Part shown: piece after piece, positions 17,480 to 25,996 of the stretch
Layout: every line of letters begins with the position of its first letter
Numbering within the stretch: position 1 is the first letter of the stretch
NCBI GenBank assembly: GCA_027621175.1
Contig: JAQCCM010000018.1
Span: 1-33,131, forward strand
Direction of reading: 5' to 3'
DNA: 33,131 bases
Source of the DNA: Bacteroidota bacterium
Lineage (GTDB): Bacteria > Bacteroidota > Bacteroidia > Flavobacteriales > Flavobacteriaceae
Program-made: the position numbers and the translations under genes
Notes under the pieces: generated by a model
Seen by the model: the letters and a program-made list of their open reading frames with translations, nothing else
Told to the model about the DNA's origin: nothing
Databases searched by the model: none

Positions 17480-18679
17480 TTATTTCATTTGATATAACCA
17501 GAGCGCTGGGTTTTGCGGTGTGGTATTTTGGAATAGACTAAATTGTAAGGCGGTTTTGCCCGTGTCTTTGTTGGTAAAAATTTGTCCAATGGCTTGTTTT
17601 GCACTGAGCTTATCGCCTTTTTTTACATAGACCTTACTCAAGTTTTTATAACTGGTAATATAATTTCCGTGTTGTACAAGCACAATGGGATTACTCCCTT
17701 TAAACTGTACAATATTTAACACAAGTCCTTCAAATACGCTGCGTGCTTCGGCTGCTTCTGGCACGGAAAGCGTTACCCCATTACTTTTAATGGTGGTTGT
17801 GCGTACTATGGGGTGGGGTTGTGTGCCAAATTTTTGGGTGACAATCCCTTTTTCAACGGGCCATGGCAATCGTCCTTTGTTGGCGACGAAACTCGCAGCT
17901 AAGGCTTTGGCCTCTGGAGTCAGCACAAAGCTCGTGGTTTTAGTGCCTGCTTTTTTGTTTGAGGCTGCAATGGCTTCACGAATCAAGCGATTGATTTCTT
18001 TGTCAAGAGCCTCTTGTTGTTGTTGTTTTTTCTTGATTTGAGCTGCGTAGCTTTTTTCTTTGCGCTTAAGTTGTTGCACAAGACTATTTTGTCGTGCACG
18101 CACCGTATCCAATGCTTTTTGAGCCTCTCTGTTTTCTTGGATTAATTGCTCTTTATCTTTTCGTTGCACGACCAAATCGTTGGTATATTGTTGCAAGGTT
18201 TTTGTTTTTTCTGCAATTTTTTCGCCTTGTTGCTTGCGGAATGCGGCATACTGTTTCATATACGCCATACGTTTATATGCTTGCCAAAAACTTTCGGATG
18301 AAAGTAAAAACATCAATCGGTTTTGGGTAGATTGATTTTTACGTGCTGCAACGACCATTTCGGCATAGTCTTTTTTGAGCTGTGTCAATTCGGCGCGAAG
18401 CTGTTCTATATTGCGTAGGTTGAGTGTTATTTCTTGATTTAATCGATTAATTTGACGGTTTGTGAGTCGTATAAGTGCGTCTTGCCTGTCCATTTTGAGT
18501 TGCACTGTTTCCACTTCAGTAAGCACATTGGCGCGCTTTTTTGCACTTGAATTTAACAGCGCATTGATTTGTACGATCTCTTGTTGGAGCTGTTTTTTTT
18601 GGGCTTCAAGCGCGGCTTTTTTGTCTTGAGCCAAACCCAACACTGGAACAAGCATCAAAACCCAAAGCCACGTTTTCAT
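17480..18679 (-). CDS. EnvC-like murein hydrolase activator (degenerate LytM)
   Basis: The 399-residue protein has a signal peptide (1-17, ending GLAQ), a long Gln/Lys-rich coiled coil (about 20-240) and a C-terminal LytM/M23 domain (about 270-399). The zinc ligands of active M23 enzymes are gone. The HxGxD region reads KSNGVTL (298-304), the YAHL position reads YKNL (344-347), and the final HF motif reads LQFSL. It should therefore activate amidases during septum splitting, as EnvC does in enterobacteria, rather than cut peptidoglycan itself. Its ATG overlaps the DUF4292 stop (ATGA). It ends four bases from the convergent T9SS cargo gene. Confidence 0.9.
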   Translation of the reverse strand: MKTWLWVLMLVPVLGLAQDKKAALEAQKKQLQQEIVQINALLNSSAKKRANVLTEVETVQLKMDRQDALIRLTNRQINRLNQEITLNLRNIEQLRAELTQLKKDYAEMVVAARKNQSTQNRLMFLLSSESFWQAYKRMAYMKQYAAFRKQQGEKIAEKTKTLQQYTNDLVVQRKDKEQLIQENREAQKALDTVRARQNSLVQQLKRKEKSYAAQIKKKQQQQEALDKEINRLIREAIAASNKKAGTKTTSFVLTPEAKALAASFVANKGRLPWPVEKGIVTQKFGTQPHPIVRTTTIKSNGVTLSVPEAAEARSVFEGLVLNIVQFKGSNPIVLVQHGNYITSYKNLSKVYVKKGDKLSAKQAIGQIFTNKDTGKTALQFSLFQNTTPQNPALWLYQMK

Positions 18680-19437
18680 TGTATGAAAATAGGTTTATAA
18701 CCATCTGGGATCGCAAATGGCATATTAACATTACCATTAAGCTGCGCCTGCCTAACACTTAGCGAAAGAGTTGTAGCGCCTTTTTCGCCAAAAAGCGTTG
18801 CGCTTAATTGCTCTGGAAACCATTCCCCATCCATTTTTTTGTACGCATCATAGATCACGCTAATGGTTGTTTTATCCTCTCGAATTCTTTGTTCAGTAAG
18901 TCGAAATTCTGCATCAAAAACAAACTGTAACTCCACACCTCTTTTGCGTAAGCTAAACACATAAGCGTTATTAGCAAAAGATAGTTTTGCACGCTTAAAT
19001 GCTCGCGCATCTACAGGTTTTGCAGTGAGTAGATTTTCGATTATTTCATAATCAAGGGGTATGCCCAACAGCTTTTTAAGTGTGCGAAAATCCATTTGTG
19101 CATACTGGCGGTTTATTTTCTCATATCCCTGCAGTTGTTTCGGCGTAATAAAAACCCGTGCGAGCGGCACGATAACACTTCCATTGATCCAGATTCCCTC
19201 ATCTTGCTTTAATCGTGTGTTAATACTTATTTTTTGGCGTTTTCCGTCACGTTCAAGTACGGCTTGTCCGCGCCACTGTAAAGTTTTAAAATCGAGTGCA
19301 TTGGCTTCAATTTTTTGTTGTGCAATACGTGCTTTTAGCGAGGTGTCAACGGTTGCAGAAGAAGGGGCAGGAAGGCCTAACGATTTACAGCCGACTACTA
19401 AAATCAATCCAACAAAAAGTAGTACAAGCTTTTTCAT
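18676..19437 (-). CDS. DUF4292 lipoprotein
   Basis: The 253-residue protein begins with a lipoprotein signal, VGLILVVGC, with the lipid-bearing cysteine at C17. The mature part is a beta-rich domain resembling the LolA/LolB-like fold seen in DUF4292 proteins of Bacteroidota: repeated strands such as KTLQWRGQAVLERDG and ISVIYDAYKKMDGEWFP. A role in lipoprotein or lipid handling at the outer membrane is plausible from fold but unproven. It sits three bases after the nucleotidyltransferase stop and overlaps envC by four bases. This dut to envC order is, from memory, common in flavobacteria, often with an added TPR gene that is not present here. Confidence 0.85.
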   Translation of the reverse strand: MKKLVLLFVGLILVVGCKSLGLPAPSSATVDTSLKARIAQQKIEANALDFKTLQWRGQAVLERDGKRQKISINTRLKQDEGIWINGSVIVPLARVFITPKQLQGYEKINRQYAQMDFRTLKKLLGIPLDYEIIENLLTAKPVDARAFKRAKLSFANNAYVFSLRKRGVELQFVFDAEFRLTEQRIREDKTTISVIYDAYKKMDGEWFPEQLSATLFGEKGATTLSLSVRQAQLNGNVNMPFAIPDGYKPIFIQ

Positions 19438-19440
19438 GTG

Positions 19441-20454
19441 CTATTTTAATTCCGAGTAATCGCCAATACTTACATGCGTAAATGCGCCATTGTAGCGCAC
19501 GTGGTTGCCAATCATTGCCTCTTTGAGTGTTGCATTTTCAATGGTGCTATTAGACTGGACAATACTGTTTTCAATGGTGCTACCCGCAATTGTAGTGCCA
19601 GCTCCAATCGACACATGTGGGCCCACGGTGCTGTCGGTTAGCGTTACGCCATCTGCAATATAGCAAGGCGGCACTATGGTACTGTTATTAAGGGTAACAT
19701 TTCCAACAAGGGACTCACCTTCAGCGGCAAGAAAGTCCAGCATTTTGGCATTGGTTTCTACGGTGACTTTTGGATTTCCACAGTCCATCCAAGCAGTCAC
19801 TTCTCCAGGAACAAAGCGTTTTCCGTTTTGCATCATGCGCAAAATACCATCGTTGATTTGATATTCGCCACCACGGGTAAGTCTTTCATCTAAAACGCTT
19901 TGAAGCGCATCTTTGAGCACTGCTATTTCTTTGAAATAATATATTCCAATGACCGCCAAGTCCGAAACAAATTCAGTTGGTTTTTCGATCAGAGCGTTAA
20001 TCGCGCCAGTGTTGTCTAATTGCACTACGCCAAACTGCTCTGGGCGTTCTACTTTTTTTACCCAAATGACGCTATCGGCATCGGGGTCAAGGTTTAAGTC
20101 CGCACGAATAAGCGTATCGGCATAAGCTACAATTGCCGGGCCAGAAAGCGAAGGCGCAGCACACATGACAGCATGCCCTGTGCCTAACGGCTCGTCTTGC
20201 CGGTAAATACTGGTTTTTGCACCCAAACTATTGGAAAGTTCGGTGAGTGCTTCCACGACCTCATCTCCAAAAAAGGCAGGGTCGCCAAGCACATAGGCAA
20301 TTTCCGTTACAGGTTCTGGGAGTACTTTGGCAATATCGCGAACCAATCGATGTACAATGGGCATACCCGCTACGGGCACTAAAGGCTTAGGAATGGTTAG
20401 CGTATGCGGACGAAGGCGTGACCCTCGACCCGCCATAGGAACAATGATTTTCAT
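19441..20454 (-). CDS. Sugar-phosphate nucleotidyltransferase with left-handed beta-helix tail
   Basis: The 337-residue protein has the NTP-transferase signature MAGRGSRLRPHTLTIPKP (7-24) and DTLIRADL as the metal-binding segment. DGILRMM and AWMDCGNP are also present. The C-terminal third has imperfect hexapeptide repeats of a left-handed beta-helix (VTLTDSTVGPHVSIGAGTTI). It likely makes a nucleotide sugar (glucose-1-phosphate thymidylyl- or uridylyltransferase-like, or mannose-1-phosphate guanylyltransferase-like) for envelope polysaccharides. The exact sugar cannot be set. I chose the ATG at 20454, which begins MKIIVPMAG as in the family; eight more codons upstream overlap dut. The start lies one base after the dut stop. 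Confidence 0.9.
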   Translation of the reverse strand: MKIIVPMAGRGSRLRPHTLTIPKPLVPVAGMPIVHRLVRDIAKVLPEPVTEIAYVLGDPAFFGDEVVEALTELSNSLGAKTSIYRQDEPLGTGHAVMCAAPSLSGPAIVAYADTLIRADLNLDPDADSVIWVKKVERPEQFGVVQLDNTGAINALIEKPTEFVSDLAVIGIYYFKEIAVLKDALQSVLDERLTRGGEYQINDGILRMMQNGKRFVPGEVTAWMDCGNPKVTVETNAKMLDFLAAEGESLVGNVTLNNSTIVPPCYIADGVTLTDSTVGPHVSIGAGTTIAGSTIENSIVQSNSTIENATLKEAMIGNHVRYNGAFTHVSIGDYSELK

Positions 20455-20455
20455 A

Positions 20456-20890
20456 TTATGCGGTACCTGTACTGCCAAAACCGCCCGCTCCGCGTTCAGT
20501 TTCGGTTAGTGATTCAACTTCTTGCCATTCGGCACGTTCGTGTTTGGTAATGACTAACTGCGCTATTCTATCCCCACTATTGATGGTAAACGGCTCGTTG
20601 GACAAATTTATAAGGATAACGCCAATTTCGCCTCTATAGTCTGCATCGATAGTACCTGGGGAATTAAGTACCGTAATGCCTTTTTTGAGCGCCAATCCGC
20701 TTCGTGGGCGCACTTGCGCTTCTACTCCCACTGGAAGCTCCATAAAAAGCCCGGTTTTAATAAGCCCTCGCTCCATCGGTTGTAATGTTACGGGCGTATC
20801 TGTGTGGGCACGGAGGTCCATACCTGCCGAAGCTAAGGTTTCGTACTCGGGTAGTTCGTGAGGGGATTGGTTTACAATACGTATATTCAT
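20456..20890 (-). CDS. dut: dUTP diphosphatase
   Basis: It hydrolyses dUTP to dUMP and pyrophosphate, keeping uracil out of DNA and feeding dTMP synthesis. All five trimeric-dUTPase motifs are present in 144 residues: AGMDLRA (I), PRSGLA (II), [13 protein letters not shown] (III), GDRIAQLVI (IV) and [10 protein letters not shown] (V). I chose the ATG at 20890 because MNIRIVNQS fits the family start; a GTG ten codons upstream would run through the promoter. It is the first gene of the dut-nucleotidyltransferase-DUF4292-envC unit. Confidence 0.97.
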   Translation of the reverse strand: MNIRIVNQSPHELPEYETLASAGMDLRAHTDTPVTLQPMERGLIKTGLFMELPVGVEAQVRPRSGLALKKGITVLNSPGTIDADYRGEIGVILINLSNEPFTINSGDRIAQLVITKHERAEWQEVESLTETERGAGGFGSTGTA

Positions 20891-20895
20891 ATGTA

Positions 20896-20927
20896 CAAAA
20901 ATAAGAAAAGCCCCTATCACACCACAA
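20896..20927 (-). promoter_or_regulatory. Promoter of the dut operon
   Basis: On the minus strand a perfect -7 box TATTTTTG (20903 to 20896) follows a TTG (20927-20925) with a 21-base spacer, within the 17-23 range described for this phylum. The -7 box ends only five bases before the dut ATG, so the mRNA may begin at or next to the start codon. Confidence 0.55.
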
Positions 20928-21065
20928 TTTTAAATGTTATAGCATAAAGGAGATTTAGTTGCCCGCAAAAGGCGATCCAAAAATACCAATGGACAGTACT
21001 ACTCGTGCTAGCAGTAGTAATAGAATATAAAATGAATAGGAGGGCGTTTATTGAGCGATACTATA
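20928..21065. other. Non-coding gap between atpG and dut, with a short unanchored frame
   Basis: No gene with a start codon is visible. On the minus strand a frame of about 29 codons (21045 to 20955) reads a hydrophobic stretch, ILLLLARVVLSIGIFGSPF, then a stop, but has no ATG, GTG or TTG start. TACTACT (20997-21003) and AGTAGTA (21013-21019) form a seven-base stem without a T run. The stretch may be a remnant of a membrane-protein gene, or may have no function. Confidence 0.25.
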
Positions 21066-21920
21066 CTATCCATTCAACGCCTCAGCGCCGCCAACAATCT
21101 CTAAGATTTCGTTGGTAATAGCCGCTTGACGTGCTTTGTTGTACGTCAGTTTGAGTTGGTCGCGCAGATCAGTAGCGTTATCAGTCGCTTTGTGCATCGC
21201 GGTCATACGTGCGCCGTGCTCACTGGCAAACGAATCGCGAAGTGCCTTAAACAATTGCATCTTTAAAGCTTTAGGTAAAAGCGTATTAAAAATGGCTTCC
21301 TTTTCAGGTTCGAAGATATAATCCGCATCACTTTGCGTTGCTGAAGCTTCAGCCACCAAAGGCAAAAACGGTTCAACGGTTACCAATTGCGTAGCCGCAT
21401 TTTTAAATCGGTTGTACACCAAATGCACTTCGTCGTATTGCTCGGCAACAAAGCCGTCCATAAGTTGTTGTGCAAGATCAGCAGCATTTGCAAAGTTAAT
21501 ATCGTCAAATACAGCAACATTATGTCCTATCACATCAAACTCTTTGCTTAAAATATCGTTCCCTTTTTTTCCAATGGTAAAAACGGAACTGTTTGTTTTT
21601 GAATCAGCAGCACGTGCCTTGACTTCTTTGATGATATTTGTATTAAATCCGCCACAAAGCCCACGATTTGAGGTAATGGCTACATAAAGCACACGCTTGA
21701 CGTCACGGGTTTTTGTATATGGATTTTCATCGCCGTACTGGTCGGCACCACTAAGGTTTTGCAATAATTCGGTTAGTTTAGCAGCGTATGGGCGCATGGC
21801 CGTAATGGCATCTTGCGCTTTTTTCAGCTTTGCTGCCGATACCATTTTCATGGCACTGGTAATCTGCATCGTTGATGATACAGAACTAATCCTATTGCGT
21901 ATTTCCTTGAGGTTTGCCAT
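21066..21920 (-). CDS. atpG: ATP synthase F1 subunit gamma
   Basis: Gamma is the central rotor shaft of F1. The 284-residue protein has the conserved N-terminal helix EIRNRISSVSSTMQIT, followed by SAMKMVSAAKL, the middle SNRGLCGGFN segment, and the C-terminal helix with TNEILEIVGGAEAL. It is the last gene of the atpBEFHAG run, three bases after atpA. No atpD or atpC follows; dut lies downstream instead. Confidence 0.97.
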   Translation of the reverse strand: MANLKEIRNRISSVSSTMQITSAMKMVSAAKLKKAQDAITAMRPYAAKLTELLQNLSGADQYGDENPYTKTRDVKRVLYVAITSNRGLCGGFNTNIIKEVKARAADSKTNSSVFTIGKKGNDILSKEFDVIGHNVAVFDDINFANAADLAQQLMDGFVAEQYDEVHLVYNRFKNAATQLVTVEPFLPLVAEASATQSDADYIFEPEKEAIFNTLLPKALKMQLFKALRDSFASEHGARMTAMHKATDNATDLRDQLKLTYNKARQAAITNEILEIVGGAEALNG

Positions 21921-21923
21921 GGT

Positions 21924-23501
21924 TTATGCGTATTGACCAGCTAAATCTGTTGCTACTTTAGTTAGCGTTTCTATTACCTCGTCGGTAAGTTTACCTGCCT
22001 TAAGCGCATCTAACACATCGCGGTGTTTCGCATTTAGCAACTCCAAATAGCTTTGTTCAAATTCTTTCACTTTGTTCACAGGAACTTGGCGAAGTAAGTT
22101 TTTAGATCCAGCAAAAATGATAGCGACTTGATCTTCAACGGCAAACGGATCGTTTTGTGCTTGTTTAAGAATCTCCACGTTACGTTTTCCTTTTTCAATC
22201 ACGTTCATGGTTGCTGCGTCCAAGTCAGAACCAAACTTGGCAAAGGCTTCCAATTCACGGAACTGTGCCTGATCAAGTTTTAGCGTACCCGCCACTTTTT
22301 TCATGGATTTAATTTGTGCCGATCCACCTACACGCGATACCGAAATACCTACGTTAATTGCTGGACGAACACCCGAGTTAAATAAATCGGATTCTAAGAA
22401 AATTTGCCCATCTGTAATCGAAATTACGTTTGTAGGAATATAGGCAGATACGTCACCTGCTTGTGTTTCTATAATGGGTAGTGCGGTTAACGAACCACCC
22501 CCTTTTACTTTTGATTTTAGCCCTTCTGGCAAATCGTTCATTTGCTTAGCAATACTGTCGTCTGCAATTACTTTTGCAGCACGCTCTAATAGGCGCGAGT
22601 GCAAATAGAAAACGTCACCAGGGTAAGCTTCACGTCCCGGTGGACGACGAAGCAACAAAGACACCTCACGGTATGCCACGGCTTGCTTAGACAAATCATC
22701 ATAAATAATTAATGCTGGGCGACCCGTATCGCGGAAATATTCTCCAATAGCGGCTCCTGCAAATGGAGCATATACTTGCATTGCTGCAGGATCAGAAGCA
22801 TTAGCAGCAACAACGGTTGTGTATGCCATGGCGCCCTTTTCTTGGAGTGTATTTGCAATGGCTGCTACCGTAGACGCTTTTTGTCCAATGGCCACATAGA
22901 TACAATATACAAGCTCTCCTGCATCGTAAAATTCTTTTTGGTTTAGGATGGTGTCAATACAAACGGTTGTTTTCCCTGTTTGACGGTCACCAATAACCAA
23001 CTCACGTTGTCCACGTCCTACAGGAATCATCGCATCTATAGATTTGATACCTGTTTGTAGGGGTTCGTTTACGGGCTGGCGGTAAATTACACCAGGCGCT
23101 TTACGCTCTAGTGGCATTTCTATCGTTTCACCTTCGATAGGTCCTTTACCGTCAATAGGTTGACCTAATGTATCTATTACACGTCCTACAACGCCTTCAC
23201 CAACATTAATCGACGCAATGCGTTGGGTGCGTTTTACCGTATCGCCTTCTTTGATGCCTTTTGATGGGCCTAACAGTACGACGCCAACATTGTCTTCTTC
23301 TAGGTTAAGAACAATCCCTTCAAGTCCTGAATCGAAGGAAACGAGTTCGCCGTATTGTGCATTGGCAAGCCCGTAAACACGAGCGATACCATCACCTACT
23401 TGAAGAACCGATCCCACTTCGTCTAAAGAGACGCTGCTGTCAAATCCTGTTAATTGCTGTTTTAATATCGCGGATACTTCCGCAGCTTTTACTTCTGCCA
23501 T
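21924..23501 (-). CDS. atpA: ATP synthase F1 subunit alpha
   Basis: Alpha forms the non-catalytic nucleotide sites of the F1 hexamer and supplies the arginine finger to the catalytic beta sites. The 525-residue protein has the Walker A loop GDRQTGKT (171-178), the [11 protein letters not shown] segment and the [10 protein letters not shown] region with the arginine finger. Length is normal. Its ATG lies inside the last codons of atpH (13-base overlap), and atpG starts three bases after its stop. Confidence 0.98.
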   Translation of the reverse strand: MAEVKAAEVSAILKQQLTGFDSSVSLDEVGSVLQVGDGIARVYGLANAQYGELVSFDSGLEGIVLNLEEDNVGVVLLGPSKGIKEGDTVKRTQRIASINVGEGVVGRVIDTLGQPIDGKGPIEGETIEMPLERKAPGVIYRQPVNEPLQTGIKSIDAMIPVGRGQRELVIGDRQTGKTTVCIDTILNQKEFYDAGELVYCIYVAIGQKASTVAAIANTLQEKGAMAYTTVVAANASDPAAMQVYAPFAGAAIGEYFRDTGRPALIIYDDLSKQAVAYREVSLLLRRPPGREAYPGDVFYLHSRLLERAAKVIADDSIAKQMNDLPEGLKSKVKGGGSLTALPIIETQAGDVSAYIPTNVISITDGQIFLESDLFNSGVRPAINVGISVSRVGGSAQIKSMKKVAGTLKLDQAQFRELEAFAKFGSDLDAATMNVIEKGKRNVEILKQAQNDPFAVEDQVAIIFAGSKNLLRQVPVNKVKEFEQSYLELLNAKHRDVLDALKAGKLTDEVIETLTKVATDLAGQYA

Positions 23502-24043
23502 GATATTGCGTTTGAACGTAAGTTTTGTTTTAATGTATTGAGTTGATGTGCCACACTCGCATTGAGTTGTATGTCATCAAGCCTAATGATAAACCCACCA
23601 ATAATTTCCGGGTCTACCTTGTTGAGAAGTGTCACTTTCTTATCCGTAAGCGTAGCGACTTTCGCTAAAATTTCTTTTTCCAGTTCAGGAGTAATGGGCA
23701 CCGCTGTTGTGGCTACAGCCTCAGCAAGTCCCAAGTGCTCATGGTATAACTCCTTTACCTTCAAGGCAATACCGTCGAGGTTGTATGCTCGATTCTTTTC
23801 TGCTACTAAGCGTAATAGGTTTTTAGCGGCATCACTGCATTGTGCAAAAACGGCTTGAAGCGCATTGTGCTTTAAGTCTGTGCTTATCACAGGACTTTGC
23901 AAAACGGCTTCCAAGTCACGGTTGTTTTGTACCGTATCGTACACATCTTCCATGTCTTTGGCCAAGACGTCCAATTGACCATCTTCAATGGCCTTTTGTA
24001 CGGCTGCTTTCGCATATCGCAATGCTGCTCGAGTACCTATCAT
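23489..24043 (-). CDS. atpH: ATP synthase F1 subunit delta
   Basis: Delta joins the top of F1 to the b stalk of the stator. The 184-residue protein has the helical N-terminal domain ([12 protein letters not shown]) and the conserved C-terminal segment [14 protein letters not shown] followed by the helix QLNTLKQNL. Its start overlaps the atpF stop as ATGA, and its end overlaps atpA by 13 bases, so translation of the three is probably coupled. Confidence 0.95.
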   Translation of the reverse strand: MIGTRAALRYAKAAVQKAIEDGQLDVLAKDMEDVYDTVQNNRDLEAVLQSPVISTDLKHNALQAVFAQCSDAAKNLLRLVAEKNRAYNLDGIALKVKELYHEHLGLAEAVATTAVPITPELEKEILAKVATLTDKKVTLLNKVDPEIIGGFIIRLDDIQLNASVAHQLNTLKQNLRSNAISWQK

Positions 24044-24543
24044 GCTTTAAGATCTACCTCTTTAAGTAACTTTTGAACCAATTCGGTTTGCTTTTTGTCG
24101 GATGAAAGATGTTCTTTCGTTAGACTTTCAGCAATTTGGAGTGATAAATCAGCCACTTCGTTTTTGAGCGATGTAATGGCTACTTGTTTTTCATTTTCGA
24201 TTGCTTCTTTGGCTTGTGCAAGAAGTTGCTCAGACTGTGCCTTAGCTTCTTCTTTGGCATCATCAATCATTTTTTGACGAAGCTCACGCGCTTCTTTCAG
24301 CAATCCTTCGCGTTCTGCACGCGCCTCTTTCAAAATACGCTCGTTGTCTGCTTGTAGATGTTGCATCTCTTGACGCGCCTCTTCAGCCGACTCCATAGCG
24401 GAGCGAATGCCTTCTTCTCTTTCGTTAATGGTGTTTAGGATGGGTTTCCATGCAAATTTGCGCAGCAACAAAATAAGCGCTGTCACAATAACAGTTTGCC
24501 ATATAAACAAACCAAACGAAAATTCGCCTAATAATTTTTCCAT
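24040..24543 (-). CDS. atpF: ATP synthase F0 subunit b
   Basis: Subunit b is the peripheral stalk. The 167-residue protein has one N-terminal membrane helix (about 8-27, LFIWQTVIVTALILLL), then KFAWKPILNTINEREEGI, and a long Glu/Lys/Ala-rich amphipathic coiled coil to the C terminus. I chose the ATG at 24543 (MEKLLGEFS), the usual family start, over a start six codons upstream. A stable hairpin lies between the atpE stop and this start. Confidence 0.96.
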   Translation of the reverse strand: MEKLLGEFSFGLFIWQTVIVTALILLLRKFAWKPILNTINEREEGIRSAMESAEEARQEMQHLQADNERILKEARAEREGLLKEARELRQKMIDDAKEEAKAQSEQLLAQAKEAIENEKQVAITSLKNEVADLSLQIAESLTKEHLSSDKKQTELVQKLLKEVDLKA

Positions 24544-24561
24544 ACGTTTATATTTCAGCAA

Positions 24562-24590
24562 GATAAACGGCAGCCTGGCTGCCGCTTATC
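24562..24590 (-). other. Stable hairpin between atpE and atpF
   Basis: CGGCAGC (24568-24574) pairs with GCTGCCG (24578-24584) over a three-base loop. The stem is lengthened by GATAA/TTATC (24562-24566 with 24586-24590) after one mismatch. No T run follows on the minus strand, so it is not a classical terminator. It may protect the atpE message or set atpE over atpF levels. Confidence 0.7.
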
Positions 24591-24605
24591 GTGTGATATT
24601 ATTAA

Positions 24606-24797
24606 TTATACGGCAAATAATGCAGCAAATCCGATCCCTTCAATAAGAGCGGCTGCAATCAACATTGCTGTTTGAATTTTCCCGTATGCTTCTGGTTGAC
24701 GTGCAATAGCTTCCATAGCTGAGCCACCGATTTTACCGATTCCCATACCAACGCCGATTACGACGAGTCCTGCACCTACGATTAATGGAATTTCCAT
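24606..24797 (-). CDS. atpE: ATP synthase F0 subunit c
   Basis: Subunit c forms the rotor ring that carries ions across the membrane. The 63-residue protein is two membrane helices with the polar loop ARQPEA (32-37). The ion-binding carboxylate is Glu53 in ALIEGIGF. Glu53 is followed by Gly, not by the Ser/Thr pattern of sodium-binding rings, which points to protons. It is short but within the range for the family. A hairpin follows the stop. Confidence 0.96.
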   Translation of the reverse strand: MEIPLIVGAGLVVIGVGMGIGKIGGSAMEAIARQPEAYGKIQTAMLIAAALIEGIGFAALFAV

Positions 24798-24827
24798 GTG
24801 TGTGTATTTAATTGTTAATAGTTGTTT

Positions 24828-25904
24828 TTAATGCGCTTCTTCATGATGTTCTTCAACGGCAAACCCAAAATAGAGCGCCGATAACATAGTAAAAATATAG
24901 GCCTGTAATAAGGCTACTAATAATTCGATAATGGAAATAGCAAAAGCTAATGCAAAAGACAAACTAGTTCCTAACCAATTGTTAAAAATAAACATAAGTC
25001 CTATAAGACTCATGAGTACAATGTGCCCTGCTTGCATGTTGGCATACAAACGAATAAGCAATGAAAAGGGCTTAATAATGACACCTAATAATTCGATTGG
25101 AATTAGTGCTATTTTCATTAGCACAGGAACGCCTGGCATCCAAAAAATGTGTGCCCAGTAATTTTTGTTTGCCGTTAGGTTGGTCAGTAAAAATGTTATC
25201 AGTGCCAATCCAAAGGTAACGGCAATATTTCCTGTGACATTAATGCCAAGTGGTGTAAGCCCTAATAGGTTTAAAAACCAAATAAAGAAAAACACGGTGA
25301 GTAAAAAACTCATATAGCGACCATGGTGTTTTTGGCCAATATTTGGAATGGCTATATCATCACGAACATATAATATGATAGGTTCAAAAAAGCGACCAAT
25401 TCCCATTGCAATGTTGCCGTTTTTGCTGTAAGAACGCGCTAACGAACGAAACAAGAAAAACATTAAAAGGGCTGTCAATAACATTGTCAACACACTTTTT
25501 GTGATGGACAAGTCCAATGGCTTTTCGTTGGTAGGATGATGCGCATCGTCGTAGGTAATGGTACCAGCGGCATCTGTTTTGTAAATTTTTCCGTGATAGA
25601 GTTTGTAATAATTCGTTCCTTTTTGAACAACCGCTTTTCCGTGCTCAAACTTTGAAGAGGAAAAAATATTCAAGCCGTTATCCCAGATTATGATGGGCAA
25701 GCCAACATATCCTACGTAATGCTTTTTACCATCTTCTTTATAAGACCCTAAATAAAAGTCGTGTGAATCTTTTAAGTGGTGTTGGATGTAGGCTTTTATT
25801 TCGTCTTTAACCGAGCCATTTGTTTCCTTTTCTTTTACAGTAGGGTTGGCAAAAGCAATAGTTGCTAATAGAAGTGCAAAAAGGGCTGTAAAAATTCGTT
25901 TCAA
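24828..25904 (-). CDS. atpB: ATP synthase F0 subunit a, with exported N-terminal extension
   Basis: Subunit a holds the proton half-channels beside the c ring. The 358-residue protein is longer than the roughly 270 of E. coli because of an extra N-terminal part: a signal-peptide-like helix (1-19, ending AFAN) and about 110 polar residues before the first core helix (about 137). The essential arginine is R285 in LIRLYANMQAGH, and the C terminus is His/Glu-rich. The start is TTG at 25904. No ATG, GTG or other usual start lies in frame between it and the in-frame stop upstream, and it begins just where the signal sequence needs to begin. A perfect -7 box precedes it. Confidence 0.94.
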   Translation of the reverse strand: MKRIFTALFALLLATIAFANPTVKEKETNGSVKDEIKAYIQHHLKDSHDFYLGSYKEDGKKHYVGYVGLPIIIWDNGLNIFSSSKFEHGKAVVQKGTNYYKLYHGKIYKTDAAGTITYDDAHHPTNEKPLDLSITKSVLTMLLTALLMFFLFRSLARSYSKNGNIAMGIGRFFEPIILYVRDDIAIPNIGQKHHGRYMSFLLTVFFFIWFLNLLGLTPLGINVTGNIAVTFGLALITFLLTNLTANKNYWAHIFWMPGVPVLMKIALIPIELLGVIIKPFSLLIRLYANMQAGHIVLMSLIGLMFIFNNWLGTSLSFALAFAISIIELLVALLQAYIFTMLSALYFGFAVEEHHEEAH

Positions 25905-25948
25905 ATGTTTTGATTTAGACGCAACTAGTGGTTGAGATTAAAACGCTG

Positions 25949-25956
25949 CAAATGTA
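25949..25956 (-). promoter_or_regulatory. -7 box of the atpBEFHAG operon
   Basis: TACATTTG (minus strand) matches TAnnTTTG exactly, 44 bases before the atpB start. It gives the ATP synthase genes their own promoter in addition to possible read-through from sprE. A T-rich tract lies in the -33 area, but no clear TTG. Confidence 0.5.
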
Positions 25957-25996
25957 CACTTTTACTAGAAAGAAAAAAAAGTAAATGATGTGAAAA

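Noticed and set aside
17457-17490. Terminator between the T9SS cargo gene and envC
   Set aside because: ATAAGC/GCTTAT could pair, but the stem overlaps coding ends and lacks a convincing T run.
20997-21019. Hairpin downstream of atpG as a terminator
   Set aside because: Seven-base stem, nine-base loop and no T run after it on the minus strand.
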